Shown piece by piece: positions 1 through 9,229 of a stretch of 64,000 bases of DNA. The first letter of the stretch is position 1, and each line of letters starts with the position of its first letter. The DNA is from Paenibacillus sp. FSL R7-0204 (lineage in GTDB: Bacteria > Bacillota > Bacilli > Paenibacillales > Paenibacillaceae): contig NZ_JBBOCA010000001.1 of the NCBI RefSeq assembly GCF_038002225.1, forward strand, positions 2,790,001 to 2,854,000, given 5' to 3'. The notes under the pieces were generated by a model. It was not told the DNA's origin. It saw only the letters and a program-made list of their open reading frames with translations, and made no database searches. Made by a program: the position numbers and the translations under genes.

Positions 1-11
1 GAAGTTTTGGC

Positions 12-44
12 AAACGGCTGTGTTTCGGCAGCCGTTTCGTTTGT
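12..44 (+). terminator. Rho-independent terminator of the gene upstream of the window
   Basis: AAACGGCTG (12-20) pairs with CAGCCGTTT (29-37) and is followed by a T-rich stretch. It probably ends the transcript of a gene lying before the window, and it sits directly before the dxs promoter region. Confidence 0.6.
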
Positions 45-46
45 GT

Positions 47-52
47 TATAAT
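47..52 (+). promoter_or_regulatory. Putative -10 element of dxs
   Basis: A perfect TATAAT lies 44 bp before the dxs start codon. No good -35 hexamer is visible 16-18 bp upstream, because that stretch is inside the preceding terminator hairpin. The -10 box is seen; promoter activity is inferred. Confidence 0.4.
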
Positions 53-95
53 GGGGTTTATATTTTAACAACATCTAGGAAAGCGGGGAATACTC

Positions 96-2000
96 GTGCT
101 GCTTCCACAAATAAATGATCCTCAGGAGCTAAAATCTTTATCAGTCGGGGAACTGGCTGCCCTTGCGGAGGAAATCCGCCAGTTTCTGATCGAGAAGCTG
201 TCAGTAACAGGGGGACATCTCGCATCCAATCTGGGAGTCGTGGAGCTCACGCTGGCCCTGCATTACTGTTATGACAGTCCCCGGGATAAGATGATCTATG
301 ATGTAGGGCATCAGGCGTATGTCCACAAGATATTGACCGGCCGTCAGGACCGGTTCGACTCGCTGCGCAAGCAGGGGGGACTCTGCGGCTTCGTCAAACG
401 TACGGAGAGTGAGCATGATGTCTGGGAAGCCGGACACAGCAGCACTTCTCTGTCGGCGGCAATGGGCATGGCGATGGCCCGTGACCTCAAGGGTGAAGAC
501 AATAAGGTAATTGCCGTGATCGGCGATGGCGCCCTTACCGGCGGAATGGCCTTTGAAGCGCTGAACCACATTGGACATGAGCGCCGCAAGCTCATGGTGA
601 TCCTGAACGACAATGAAATGTCCATTGCACCGAATGTAGGGGCGATGCATAACTATCTGAGCAAGATCCGTTCGGACCGTCATTATCTGCGGGCCAAGGA
701 CGAGGTTGAAGGCCTGCTTAAGAAAATCCCGGCCATCGGCGGTCGTCTGGCGAAGACTGCGCAGAATGTGAAAGACGGTCTGAAGAACATGCTGGTGCCC
801 GGTGTTCTGTTCGAAGAACTCGGATTTACCTATCTGGGACCCGTGGACGGTCATGATCTGGAGAAGATGATTGACACCTTCCATCAGGCAGATAATGTTT
901 CCGGGCCTGTTCTGGTGCATGTTCTTACCACCAAAGGCAAGGGCTACAAACCGGCGGAAGTCGATTCCTATAAATGGCACGGCATTTCCCCTTACAAAAT
1001 CGAATCCGGCCAGGTGCTTCAAGCGGTCGGCAATCCGATGTATACGGAAGTCTTCGGACAGACGTTAATTGAGCTGGGGCATCAGGACAAGCGGCTGGTT
1101 GCCGTAACACCGGCGATGCCGGGCGGCTCGGGACTTTTCCCGTTCGCCAAGGAATTCCCGGACCGGATGATTGACGTCGGGATCGCGGAGCAGCATGCCG
1201 CCACCTTATGTGCGGCCTTGGCTATGGAAGGCATGAAGCCGGTATTTGCCGTCTATTCCACCTTCATGCAGCGCGCCTATGATCAGATCGTTCATGACAT
1301 TTGCCGCCATAATGCCAACGTTATGTTCGCCATCGACCGTGCGGGCTTTGTCGGCGCAGACGGGGAGACCCATCAGGGCGTGTACGATATCGCGTTTATG
1401 CGTCATATCCCGAACATGGTGCTTATGATGCCGAAAGATGAGAATGAGCTGCGCCACATGATGAAGACGGCGCTGGATTATAATGAAGGACCGATTGCTT
1501 ACCGTTATCCGCGGATTAACGGCACAGGTGTGGCTCTGGATGCTGAGCTGCACAGTCTGCCTATCGGCACCTGGGAACGTCTGCGTCCCGGAGAGGATTA
1601 TGCCGTGCTTGCCTGCGGCCCGATGGTTCAGGTGGCCGAAGAGGCGGCGGAAGTGCTGAAGCGTGAAGGTATTCAGATCGGTGTAGTCAATGCGCGCTTC
1701 CTGAAGCCGCTGGATAACACCATGCTGCTTGATCTGGCACATGCCGGAACGGGTATGGTGGTGCTGGAAGAAGCGAGCCAGGCCGGCGGCCTTGGCAGTG
1801 CGGTGCTTGAATTTTTTGCAGAGCATGAGATATATGATGCGCATGTTCACCTGATGGGAGTGCCGGATATTTTCGTCGAGCATGGGTCCATCAAGGAGCA
1901 GCGGCAGGAGACCGGGCTTACTGTTGAAGCCGTATGCACACGTATTAAGTCAATGAAGGGGCTCAGCACTTATACCTATAAGTCAACCTCCACCTCGTAA
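96..2000 (+). CDS. dxs: 1-deoxy-D-xylulose-5-phosphate synthase
   Basis: Thiamine-diphosphate enzyme joining pyruvate and glyceraldehyde 3-phosphate into DXP, the first step of the MEP isoprenoid pathway and a precursor source for thiamine and pyridoxal. The 634-residue length is normal for the family. The His of GHQAYVHK lies near residue 72, the TPP/metal motif GDGALTGG is at 143-150, and the pyrimidine-domain motif [10 protein letters not shown] supplies the catalytic Glu. A transketolase C-terminal domain follows. The start is GTG at 96, after AGGAAAGCGGGG. It is followed at once by tlyA, as in Bacillus and Paenibacillus genomes. Confidence 0.97.
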   Translation: MLLPQINDPQELKSLSVGELAALAEEIRQFLIEKLSVTGGHLASNLGVVELTLALHYCYDSPRDKMIYDVGHQAYVHKILTGRQDRFDSLRKQGGLCGFVKRTESEHDVWEAGHSSTSLSAAMGMAMARDLKGEDNKVIAVIGDGALTGGMAFEALNHIGHERRKLMVILNDNEMSIAPNVGAMHNYLSKIRSDRHYLRAKDEVEGLLKKIPAIGGRLAKTAQNVKDGLKNMLVPGVLFEELGFTYLGPVDGHDLEKMIDTFHQADNVSGPVLVHVLTTKGKGYKPAEVDSYKWHGISPYKIESGQVLQAVGNPMYTEVFGQTLIELGHQDKRLVAVTPAMPGGSGLFPFAKEFPDRMIDVGIAEQHAATLCAALAMEGMKPVFAVYSTFMQRAYDQIVHDICRHNANVMFAIDRAGFVGADGETHQGVYDIAFMRHIPNMVLMMPKDENELRHMMKTALDYNEGPIAYRYPRINGTGVALDAELHSLPIGTWERLRPGEDYAVLACGPMVQVAEEAAEVLKREGIQIGVVNARFLKPLDNTMLLDLAHAGTGMVVLEEASQAGGLGSAVLEFFAEHEIYDAHVHLMGVPDIFVEHGSIKEQRQETGLTVEAVCTRIKSMKGLSTYTYKSTSTS

Positions 2001-2042
2001 GGGCGGGGACGGAGGGCGGACCGAAGTGATCGGGAGATGAAC

Positions 2043-2933
2043 ATGGAACACCCTAAGGAAAGAATTGATGTGCTGTTGGTGGAGCAAGGCTTCTACGACA
2101 GCCGGGAGAAGGCTAAGGCTGCCATTATGGCGGGCCTGGTGCTTGCGAACGAAGAACGGATTGAAAAGCCGGGGATGAAGGTGCTGCGCAGCTCTGTCCT
2201 CAGAGTCAAGGGAGCACTGCACCCCTATGTCAGCCGCGGCGGCTTGAAGCTGGAGAAGGCCTTGCGGCAGTTCGGCATCGAGCTGACCGGCCGCAACATG
2301 CTGGATATTGGCTCCTCTACAGGAGGCTTCACCGATTGTGCACTTCAGAACGGCGCGGCCCATGTGTACGCTATCGATGTGGGACATAACCAGCTCGACT
2401 GGAGCCTGCGTAATGATGACCGGGTAACCGTAATGGAGCAGACCAACTTCCGTTACATGACCCCGCCTGATTTGAAAGGACCGGTACCAGACTTTGCGAG
2501 TATCGATGTCTCCTTCATTTCACTCAAAATCATCCTGCCGCCGCTTATGGCGCTGCTCAGCCGTCCTGCTGATATCGCTGCGCTGATTAAGCCGCAGTTT
2601 GAAGCCGGGCGCGAGAAGGTGGGCAAGTCTGGAGTCGTACGCGAACCGGCTGTGCACCGGGAGGTGCTGGTGAACGTACTGTCCATGGCAGCTGAACTGG
2701 GCTACACGCTTGCAGGACTGACGTATTCCCCCATTACCGGCGGGGAAGGTAATATCGAATTTCTGGCACACTGGAAGCTGCTGACTGCTGAGGCTGAGGA
2801 ACAGCCTTCAGCGCAGCAGACTTCTACGGCTGAAGCACAGCCGAATAATTTCGCCGCGCTTGCCGACTCCGTCATTAAGGAAGCGAATGCAACCTTCAGC
2901 GCTGCGGGCCATGGAAACTCATCGAAGCGATGA
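2043..2933 (+). CDS. tlyA: TlyA/YqxC-family rRNA 2'-O-methyltransferase
   Basis: S4 RNA-binding domain at the N-terminus (DVLLVEQGFYDSREKAK onward) followed by an FtsJ-like SAM-dependent methyltransferase domain with the glycine loop MLDIGSSTGGFTDCAL. TlyA proteins methylate ribose at cytidines of 16S and/or 23S rRNA, and some are also described as hemolysin-like. An in-frame ATG exists at 2037, but GGGAG at 2032-2036 touches it. The ATG at 2043 has a proper six-base spacing, so I start there. The last 30 or so residues are low-complexity and Ala/Gln-rich. Which rRNA site is modified cannot be read from sequence. Confidence 0.92.
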   Translation: MEHPKERIDVLLVEQGFYDSREKAKAAIMAGLVLANEERIEKPGMKVLRSSVLRVKGALHPYVSRGGLKLEKALRQFGIELTGRNMLDIGSSTGGFTDCALQNGAAHVYAIDVGHNQLDWSLRNDDRVTVMEQTNFRYMTPPDLKGPVPDFASIDVSFISLKIILPPLMALLSRPADIAALIKPQFEAGREKVGKSGVVREPAVHREVLVNVLSMAAELGYTLAGLTYSPITGGEGNIEFLAHWKLLTAEAEEQPSAQQTSTAEAQPNNFAALADSVIKEANATFSAAGHGNSSKR

Positions 2934-2945
2934 GTTTCTTTTGCT
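2914..2945 (+). terminator. Terminator overlapping the tlyA stop codon
   Basis: GAAACTCATCG (2914-2924), loop AAG, then CGATGAGTTTC (2928-2938), followed by TTTTG. The TGA stop of tlyA (2931-2933) lies inside the 3' arm, so the ribosome finishing tlyA would cover the hairpin. Confidence 0.75.
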
Positions 2946-3051
2946 GCCAATATAAGAATTCATAGGTCGCCCCGAACCGGAAATTAGCGGCAGATTGTCA
3001 GCCGGAAAGCAGGATTTCAGCCGACCGCAAGCGAATAGATTGACCGAGGTG

Positions 3052-3528
3052 ATGGTAGTGGCGAGCTCGGACAAGGCTGTAGTGGCACTTATAGGACTGG
3101 CGGCGGCAATCTTTATCCTTTATAGAATCTATATCTGGCTGCAGGGGTCCCCGGGTTCCTTCATGAAGGACCGTGTACCGATCAACAAGGTCATCCAGTC
3201 CCATCCGTCCATCGCTCTGCTGGAGGATGCAGGGTATGAGGTCATCGGCGGCAAGCTGAAGATTCCGCTGTCTTTTCAGGTGAATGGGGCACCGATGTAC
3301 AGCAGGCTGTTCATTGATTACGTTGCCAGCAGGAATGAGGAGCATTACTATCTGGTCATCCTGTCCCGACCCCGCAAAGAGCTTGAATTCACCGGCAGCG
3401 GACTCCGGGACTACATCCTCCCCTATCTGCTGATCTACCCGGATTGCAGCGGAGTACTCTATGTGGATACGGTAAATTCCAACATTCATGTAATTAATTT
3501 CGGCAAGGACGACGGAGAATCCAGTTAA
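3052..3528 (+). CDS. Conserved-type membrane-anchored protein between tlyA and ahrC
   Basis: About 158 residues with one N-terminal transmembrane segment (VVALIGLAAAIFILYRIYIW) and a soluble C-terminal domain rich in beta-strand-like stretches and aromatic residues (YYLVILSRPRKELEF, LPYLLIYPDCSGVLYVD). I do not recognise the family and give no function. The frame stays open upstream to a TTG at 2995, but that has no ribosome site. GAGGTG at 3046-3051 serves either ATG 3052 (very close) or GTG 3058 (six-base spacing, two codons shorter). Position in the dxs-recN cluster suggests a housekeeping or sporulation-related role; this is inference only. Confidence 0.75.
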   Translation: MVVASSDKAVVALIGLAAAIFILYRIYIWLQGSPGSFMKDRVPINKVIQSHPSIALLEDAGYEVIGGKLKIPLSFQVNGAPMYSRLFIDYVASRNEEHYYLVILSRPRKELEFTGSGLRDYILPYLLIYPDCSGVLYVDTVNSNIHVINFGKDDGESS

Positions 3529-3554
3529 GCACTATATAAATACGGGAGGCAACA

Positions 3555-4004
3555 ATGAAGGGACACAGGCATATCAAGATTAGAGAAATTATCTCGCAAA
3601 AGGAAATCGAAACCCAGGATGATCTGGTGGAGGCGCTGCGTGAAGCGGGTTTTCAAGTCACCCAGGCTACCGTATCCCGCGATATTAAGGAACTGTTGCT
3701 GATTAAGGTACCGATGGATGACGGGCGTTACAAGTATTCCCTGCCTACCGACCAGCGTTACAACCCGACCCAGAAGCTGAAGCGGGTGCTGGTGGACAAC
3801 TTTGTACAAATCGACTATTCCGCGAATCTTGTGGTGATGAAATGTCTGCCGGGAACGGCCAATTCCGTGGCTGCGCTGATCGACAATATCGACTGGCCGC
3901 AAATTATGGGTACGATCTCCGGAGACGACACCATCCTGATTATCTGCCGCCAGCCGGAGGACAGCAAGGACGTCATTTCACAAATTATGGGCTATATATC
4001 GTAG
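3555..4004 (+). CDS. ahrC: Arginine repressor ArgR/AhrC
   Basis: 149 residues, the usual length. The N-terminal winged helix-turn-helix ([20 protein letters not shown], then [13 protein letters not shown]) binds ARG boxes. The C-terminal domain ([25 protein letters not shown]) forms hexamers and binds L-arginine. It represses arginine biosynthesis and activates catabolism, and in this phylum it sits before recN. A GGGAGGC ribosome site precedes ATG 3555. No ARG box was searched for systematically. Confidence 0.96.
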   Translation: MKGHRHIKIREIISQKEIETQDDLVEALREAGFQVTQATVSRDIKELLLIKVPMDDGRYKYSLPTDQRYNPTQKLKRVLVDNFVQIDYSANLVVMKCLPGTANSVAALIDNIDWPQIMGTISGDDTILIICRQPEDSKDVISQIMGYIS

Positions 4005-4053
4005 TTCTGCCTGCGGGCAGACAGGCAATCATCATGTCGGAGGTGCTGTATTC

Positions 4054-5781
4054 GTGTTAGAGACATTGTCTATACGCAATCTGGCCGTGGTTGAGGCGGT
4101 GGATGTGCATTTTTATCCGGGGTTCCATGTCCTTACAGGGGAGACCGGTGCCGGAAAATCAATTATCATCGATGCGCTCGCACTCATTGCCGGGGGACGC
4201 GGTTCCGCTGACTCCATCCGGTATGGGTGTGAGAAAGCCGAAATGGAAGCGCTTTTCAGTCTGCCGGCAAGTCATCCGGTCTGGGATACGCTGGAGCGGC
4301 TGGGCATCGGAGCAGAGCGTGAGGAGCATCTGGTGATCCGCCGGGAGATTACCTCCCAGGGGAAGAGTACTTCGCGCGTGAACGGTCAGATGGTCAATCT
4401 GAGCATGCTGCGCGAAATCGGGGAGCAGCTGGTCAATATTCATGGACAGCATGAGCATCAGAACCTGTTGAAGGCTGAACGTCACTTAGGGTTGCTGGAT
4501 ACCTATGGGGAAGCGGTGATCGGACCGCTCAAAGCGGATTATCACGAGAAATATACAGCCTTCGCCAAAGTGGAAAAAGAACTCCGGGAACTTCAGGAAT
4601 CCAGCCAAAAGGCGTATCAGATGCTGGATTTGTACCGTTTTCAGCTGGAGGAAATTTCTGCTGCGGGACTAAAACCGGGAGAAGATGAATTACTTGCCGA
4701 AGAACGGGTAAAACTATCCCACAGTGAGAAAATGATGGATTCAGTATCCGGCGCATACGAGCTGCTGTATGACAGGCAAGGGCTGGAGTCCATTGGCAAT
4801 GTAATCTCCAGGCTTGAAGATGCGGTGCGGTATGACGAGAAGGGTCTGCGGGCAGTCTTCGAGCAATTGCAGTCGGCTTATTACCAGCTGGAGGATGCGG
4901 CGTTTCAGCTGCGCGACTACCGTGAAGAGATCGAATTCAATCCGGCACGGCTGGAGGATATTGAGAACCGGCTGGATCTGATTACCGGACTGCAGCGCAA
5001 ATACGGGGATAGCGTGGAGCAGATTCTGGAGTATTATCAGCAGATTGAGCGGGAGACGGATCTTCTGGAGAATAAGGACGAATATATTGAGAAATTAACG
5101 GCCAAACGCGATGGCCTGCTTCATATCTTAATGGAGTCAGCCGAAGCGCTGAGCGGAGCGCGGCGGCAGTGTGCGACGGATCTCGCTTCACAGGTCGAAG
5201 GGGAGCTGAAGGATCTGCAGATGGAGCGGACCTCCCTCCAGGTGAAGATGGAGACGCTCGAAGATCCACGCGGTATGGAGTATCAGGGACGGCGGTACCG
5301 TCTGACCCGGCAGGGGATCGACAGTGCTGAATTCATGATCTCGCCGAATCCCGGCGAGCCGCTGCGTCCGCTGGGCAAGATTGCCTCCGGCGGAGAGCTG
5401 TCGCGGATCATGCTGGCGATGAAGAGTATTTTTGCGCGGCATGATGCGATTCCTGTCCTTATCTTCGATGAGGTGGATACCGGGGTCAGCGGACGGGCGG
5501 CCCAGTCCATCGCGGACAAGCTGTATAAGCTGTCCTCCACCTGCCAGGTGTTCTCCATTACCCACCTGCCGCAGGTGGCCTGTATGGCGGATCATCAATA
5601 CCTGATTGCCAAAAAAGTCGAAGACGGACGCACGATGACTGAAGTGGACTCCCTCTCAGCCGAAGGTCGCATAATGGAGCTGGCCCGGATGCTGGGCGGT
5701 GTGGAAATTACCGAAAAAACATTGCATCACGCACAGGAGATGCTGGGTCTGGCCGAGGCCAGCAAGGCAGCTGCAAGCTAA
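4054..5781 (+). CDS. recN: DNA repair protein RecN
   Basis: SMC-like ATPase that gathers double-strand break ends and assists RecA. Walker A GETGAGKS is at residues 29-36. A long coiled-coil arm fills the middle (about 150-360). The C-terminal half carries the ABC signature region (LGKIASGGELSRIMLA) and Walker B IPVLIFDEVDTGVSG. The 575-residue length is normal. The start is GTG 4054 with CGGAGGTG upstream. A small CTGCC/GGCAG hairpin lies in the short gap after ahrC (4007-4020). Confidence 0.97.
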   Translation: MLETLSIRNLAVVEAVDVHFYPGFHVLTGETGAGKSIIIDALALIAGGRGSADSIRYGCEKAEMEALFSLPASHPVWDTLERLGIGAEREEHLVIRREITSQGKSTSRVNGQMVNLSMLREIGEQLVNIHGQHEHQNLLKAERHLGLLDTYGEAVIGPLKADYHEKYTAFAKVEKELRELQESSQKAYQMLDLYRFQLEEISAAGLKPGEDELLAEERVKLSHSEKMMDSVSGAYELLYDRQGLESIGNVISRLEDAVRYDEKGLRAVFEQLQSAYYQLEDAAFQLRDYREEIEFNPARLEDIENRLDLITGLQRKYGDSVEQILEYYQQIERETDLLENKDEYIEKLTAKRDGLLHILMESAEALSGARRQCATDLASQVEGELKDLQMERTSLQVKMETLEDPRGMEYQGRRYRLTRQGIDSAEFMISPNPGEPLRPLGKIASGGELSRIMLAMKSIFARHDAIPVLIFDEVDTGVSGRAAQSIADKLYKLSSTCQVFSITHLPQVACMADHQYLIAKKVEDGRTMTEVDSLSAEGRIMELARMLGGVEITEKTLHHAQEMLGLAEASKAAAS

Positions 5782-5895
5782 GCGGGACAATGATTGACAG
5801 TAATAAAAGCCTGGGGGCAAGGTTATCTTATAGGTACGCAATTGGCGACCACCTTTTTCGTCAAGCGAAAGAAGCAAAAGGGAGCGTGACAGCCA

Positions 5896-7029
5896 TTGAA
5901 GCCTAACCTCAGGAAGTTAATGCCCGGCCTTTTATTTGCCTTCTTTCTCAGTTTATCAGGCATAACGGGACCCTCACAGATCCACGCAGCACCGCTTGAA
6001 CATCAGCCGCTTAGGGCGGTACAGGGAACCGAGAATGAGCTTAAGGTCATCCCCGGGGGTCAGACCATTGGCGTGAAGGTGAAGTCGGCAGGCGTGCTGG
6101 TTGTTGGTCATCATCTGGTAGAAGTATCGGAGCAGTCCAAGATTTCACCCGGCGAGAACAGCGGCATCCTGCCCGGCGATCTGATGATCTCCATCAACGG
6201 GGCGAAGCTGGACGAGGTATCGAAGGTAGCAAGGCTGGTCGAGCAAGCAGGCCGGAGCAATGATTCCTTAAGCATCGTCTACAAACGCGGCGGTAAAGAG
6301 CATACAGCTCAGCTGAAGCCCGCGTATGACCGCACAGACAAGGTGTGGCGGCTAGGGCTCTACATCCGTGATTCCGCAGCAGGTGTAGGGACCCTCACTT
6401 TCTACGCCCCGAAGCAGGGTGTGTACGGGGCCCTTGGGCATGTCATTACTGACATGAACACAGGTACGCCGATTGTGGTCGGCAGCGGCCATATCGTGCA
6501 GTCCAGCGTCACTTCAATCTCCAAGAGCCAGGATGGCGATCCTGGGGAGAAACGGGCCCATTTTCTGAAAGAAAGCCAGGTTCTCGGTAATGTGGAGAGC
6601 AACACGGATTTCGGAATATTCGGTAAAATGACCCGTAATCCTGAGCACAGCCTGTATCAGGAGCCGATTCCGGTGGCCATGAGCACTGAAGTGAAGGAAG
6701 GTCCCGCTCAGATTCTTACTGTCGTCGATGGTCAACAGGTCGAACGCTTCAACGTAGAGATCATCCATGTCGCCCGTCAGCAGACCCCTGCTACTAAGGG
6801 CATGGTGCTGCGCATTACTGACCCGCGTCTGCTTGATAAGACCGGAGGGATTGTCCAGGGAATGAGCGGCAGCCCGATTGTCCAGAACGGCCGACTAATC
6901 GGTGCAGTGACCCATGTGTTCGTTAATGATCCCAAGTCAGGGTATGGCTGCTTCATTGAGTGGATGCTCAGGGACTCCGGTGTGGTTCAACAGGATCAGG
7001 AGCCTCAATACAATCTTAAGGCGGTTTAG
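5896..7029 (+). CDS. spoIVB: SpoIVB stage IV sporulation serine peptidase
   Basis: Secreted signalling peptidase (family S55) made in the forespore. It cleaves SpoIVFA, which releases SpoIVFB to process pro-sigma-K in the mother cell. Seen here: an N-terminal signal/anchor (LLFAFFLSLSGITG), a PDZ domain (about residues 75-140, with GILPGDLMISING), the conserved GALGHVITD region and the serine motif GMSGSPIVQ near the C-terminus. 377 residues, slightly shorter than B. subtilis SpoIVB. The start is TTG 5896, with GGGAG about 11 bases before. A sigma-F/G promoter is expected upstream, but I could not place one with confidence. Confidence 0.95.
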   Translation: MKPNLRKLMPGLLFAFFLSLSGITGPSQIHAAPLEHQPLRAVQGTENELKVIPGGQTIGVKVKSAGVLVVGHHLVEVSEQSKISPGENSGILPGDLMISINGAKLDEVSKVARLVEQAGRSNDSLSIVYKRGGKEHTAQLKPAYDRTDKVWRLGLYIRDSAAGVGTLTFYAPKQGVYGALGHVITDMNTGTPIVVGSGHIVQSSVTSISKSQDGDPGEKRAHFLKESQVLGNVESNTDFGIFGKMTRNPEHSLYQEPIPVAMSTEVKEGPAQILTVVDGQQVERFNVEIIHVARQQTPATKGMVLRITDPRLLDKTGGIVQGMSGSPIVQNGRLIGAVTHVFVNDPKSGYGCFIEWMLRDSGVVQQDQEPQYNLKAV

Positions 7030-7045
7030 CCTTAAGATTTTTTTG
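7012..7045 (+). terminator. Strong terminator overlapping the spoIVB stop
   Basis: AATCTTAAGGC (7012-7022) pairs perfectly with GCCTTAAGATT (7029-7039), followed by a T run. The stop codon of spoIVB (7027-7029) is in the hairpin, so spoIVB and spo0A are transcriptionally insulated. Confidence 0.88.
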
Positions 7046-7162
7046 TCGAAGGGCAGCGATTATCCTCGAAACCTGAAACAAAATATTTAATTATAAATCA
7101 ACACCGAAAAAAAATAAAGAAAAATAATTTTCGACAGAAGGATATTCAAACCGGATGTCGAA
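7044..7162 (+). promoter_or_regulatory. Three putative Spo0A (0A) boxes upstream of spo0A
   Basis: TGTCGAA occurs at 7044-7050 and 7156-7162, and its complement TTCGACA at 7130-7136. This heptamer is the known core of the 0A box bound by Spo0A~P. Three copies in 120 bp just before spo0A suggest autoregulation, as established in B. subtilis. A GAAT-type sigma-H -10 (7195-7198) is possible, but the spacing to a -35 is poor. Confidence 0.7.
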
Positions 7163-7225
7163 AGTTATAGGGAGAGAAGATGATAATATTTTCTGAATAG
7201 CTGATATATAAGGAGGAAGCAGCCA

Positions 7226-8044
7226 GTGCAGAATATTGAAGTGTTGTTGGCCGATGATAACAGGGAGTTCACGAACTTGCTCGCCGAGTACATTACTGAA
7301 CAAGAAGATATGACCGTAACAGGCATTGCCTATAATGGGGAAGAGGTACTACAGATGCTCAGCGGAGCACGTAAGATCCCCGATGTCCTTATTCTTGATA
7401 TCATTATGCCGCATCTGGACGGCCTCGGCGTGCTGGAACGCCTGCGTGATATGGATCTGAACCCGCAGCCCAAGATCATTATGCTGACCGCTTTTGGCCA
7501 GGAGAACATTACACAGAGAGCCGTTCAGCTTGGAGCCTCTTATTATATTCTGAAACCGTTTGACATGGAGGTTCTGGCGAACCGTGTGCGCCAGCTGGTC
7601 GGCACGCAGGGCAGCATGAGCACTTCCGGAAGCATGTCCGGCTATTCTTCTTCCAGATCTTCCAGTAATGTGGTTCCGCTGTCCAAGGGCAAGAACCTGG
7701 ATGCGAATATTACCTCAATCATTCATGAAATCGGCGTCCCTGCGCATATCAAAGGCTACCAGTACCTGCGTGAAGCCATCACCATGGTCTATAACAATAT
7801 TGAGATCCTTGGTGCCATCACCAAGACGCTGTATCCGGCTATAGCCGAGAAATTCAAGACCACGCCTTCCCGCGTAGAACGCGCCATCCGCCATGCGATT
7901 GAAGTCGCCTGGACCCGTGGCAATATCGACAGCATCTCCCACCTGTTCGGCTATACCATTAATATCTCCAAATCCAAGCCAACTAACTCAGAGTTTATTG
8001 CCATGGTCGCCGACAAGCTGCGCATTGAGCATAAGGTGTCTTGA
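7226..8044 (+). CDS. spo0A: Sporulation master regulator Spo0A
   Basis: Response regulator that commits the cell to sporulation. The receiver domain has the acidic pair D10-D11, phospho-acceptor D58 (in [10 protein letters not shown]), the Thr of MLTAFGQ and the Lys of ILKPFD. A Ser-rich linker runs from about 128 to 150. The C-terminal sporulation DNA-binding domain contains [20 protein letters not shown]. 272 residues, normal. The start is GTG 7226 after AAGGAGGAAG. The final 20 codons and stop lie inside a direct repeat that marks the left end of an integrated element (7982-8063), yet the reading frame and C-terminus are intact. Confidence 0.98.
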   Translation: MQNIEVLLADDNREFTNLLAEYITEQEDMTVTGIAYNGEEVLQMLSGARKIPDVLILDIIMPHLDGLGVLERLRDMDLNPQPKIIMLTAFGQENITQRAVQLGASYYILKPFDMEVLANRVRQLVGTQGSMSTSGSMSGYSSSRSSSNVVPLSKGKNLDANITSIIHEIGVPAHIKGYQYLREAITMVYNNIEILGAITKTLYPAIAEKFKTTPSRVERAIRHAIEVAWTRGNIDSISHLFGYTINISKSKPTNSEFIAMVADKLRIEHKVS

Positions 8045-8063
8045 AAGGGTTAGGGGCAGGATA
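7982..8063 (+). repeat. attL: direct repeat in the spo0A 3' end
   Basis: Identical to 21792-21873 except for one base (G at 8055, A at 21865). The first 73 bp match perfectly. It contains codons for the last 20 residues and the stop of spo0A (8042-8044). The integrase gene lies 164 bp away, typical of attL-int organisation. Confidence 0.92.
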
Positions 8064-8175
8064 CATGTAAGGGTTATACGGGGATGTTTCGATATTTGAA
8101 GTAATGCAAGAATACCGATAAATATCGGAAAAAGGTCAATTTAAACCGATAAATGTTTTTTACCATGAGCTATAT

Positions 8176-8226
8176 ATACCGCTATTTATTGGGTTTCTAA
8201 AAATCCAGTAAAAGGCGGTATTTTTT
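8176..8226 (+). promoter_or_regulatory. Terminator-like hairpin ending at the integrase start codon
   Basis: ATACCGC (8176-8182) pairs with GCGGTAT (8215-8221) and runs into six T's that end one base before the integrase ATG at 8227. The only ribosome-site candidate, AAAGG at 8211-8215, borders or lies in the 3' arm. The hairpin could stop spo0A read-through, act as an attenuator, or mask the ribosome site. A weaker CCGAT/ATCGG hairpin lies upstream at about 8115-8128. Confidence 0.55.
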
Positions 8227-9207
8227 ATGACTGATTTTGAATTTCAAATTGAAAACTTCATGCTGTATTGTTCATCTAAAAATTTATCTCGTAAAACAAT
8301 GGCAAGTTATGAGCAAGCATTAAAATTATATTGCCTGTATTTAAAAGATGAATTTCAGATTGAAGAGGTAGCAAAGGTACAAACAGCTCATATACGACAA
8401 TACATCAAGTTTCTTCGTGAAAGAGGTAAATACACTGTTGTAAACGTAGAAGCATCGAAACAAGTCAATCATCCAGAAAGTCGAACCGATTATAAAAAAG
8501 AAATATCTACAGCTACAATTGCAAACTATGTTCGGAACATCAAAGTATTCTTTAATTTCCTCTATGATGTCGAGAAAGAAATACCCAAGAATCCAACAGC
8601 AAAGATTGAAAATCCCAAGGTAGAGAGAAAAATGAAAAAGACCCTAACTCCAGAACAGTTAAAAAAGGTTTTAACTCAATTTGACTGTTCAACCTTTCAT
8701 GGATATAGAAATTATGTGGTGACGCGACTATTGTTGGATACTGGTATGAGAATAGGTGAGTGCCTATCACTCTTTCCGGAAAGTGCCGACTTCAAGCATA
8801 AGAGTATTCATGTAACCAATGCGAAGAGCAAGCAAGAACGGTTTGTTTATTTCTCCTACAAAACAGCGAATGAGTTAAAGAAATGGATGAATTATAGAGA
8901 TCGGTATTCGGACTCTCCATTTCTTTTTCCAACGATTAGAGGAACACAGTTAGAGATCAGAAATTATGAGAAGGCTTTACGTGATGCTGGTCAAAAAGTT
9001 GGTATTATGATTCATCCACATCAATTGAGAAATAATTTCGCTAAGTATTACATATTGAACGGTGGAGATTGGTTCAGTCTATGCAGAATTCTTGGACATT
9101 CGTCTGTAGAAGTCACTCAGAGGGCTTATCTTGATTTCTCGGATGAAGAGATCGGTAAGAAGTATCAAAAGCATAGCCCACTGACCTTTATGGATATAAT
9201 TAGTTAG
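8227..9207 (+). CDS. int: Tyrosine recombinase / phage integrase
   Basis: 326 residues. The N-terminal SAM-like core-binding domain (FMLYCSSKNLSRKTMASYEQ) is followed by the catalytic domain with Arg in LLLDTGMRIGECLSL, a Lys in the beta-hairpin region, HPHQLR (His-x-x-Arg), LGHSS and the nucleophile Tyr in TQRAYLDF. It is expected to recombine attP with the spo0A 3' end (82-bp repeat on both sides). All catalytic residues are present, so it may still be active although the rest of the element is decayed. ATG 8227 touches the T run of a hairpin, an unusual translation-start context. No excisionase gene was recognised nearby. Confidence 0.93.
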   Translation: MTDFEFQIENFMLYCSSKNLSRKTMASYEQALKLYCLYLKDEFQIEEVAKVQTAHIRQYIKFLRERGKYTVVNVEASKQVNHPESRTDYKKEISTATIANYVRNIKVFFNFLYDVEKEIPKNPTAKIENPKVERKMKKTLTPEQLKKVLTQFDCSTFHGYRNYVVTRLLLDTGMRIGECLSLFPESADFKHKSIHVTNAKSKQERFVYFSYKTANELKKWMNYRDRYSDSPFLFPTIRGTQLEIRNYEKALRDAGQKVGIMIHPHQLRNNFAKYYILNGGDWFSLCRILGHSSVEVTQRAYLDFSDEEIGKKYQKHSPLTFMDIIS

Positions 9208-9229
9208 AGAGACTCTCTTTAAAAATTCA

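Noticed and set aside
201..1022. Antisense ORF of 273 codons in dxs
   Set aside because: Shadow of a strongly conserved gene; no ribosome site or recognisable product.
7167..7200. Sigma-H promoter of spo0A
   Set aside because: A GAAT -10 is present, but the nearest -35-like stretch has about 16 bp between motifs where 11-12 is expected. Not listed as a feature.
8227..9207. Integrase acting like SpoIVCA to control a split sporulation gene
   Set aside because: spo0A is intact in the integrated state and the enzyme is a tyrosine, not a serine, recombinase. Excision is not needed for function.
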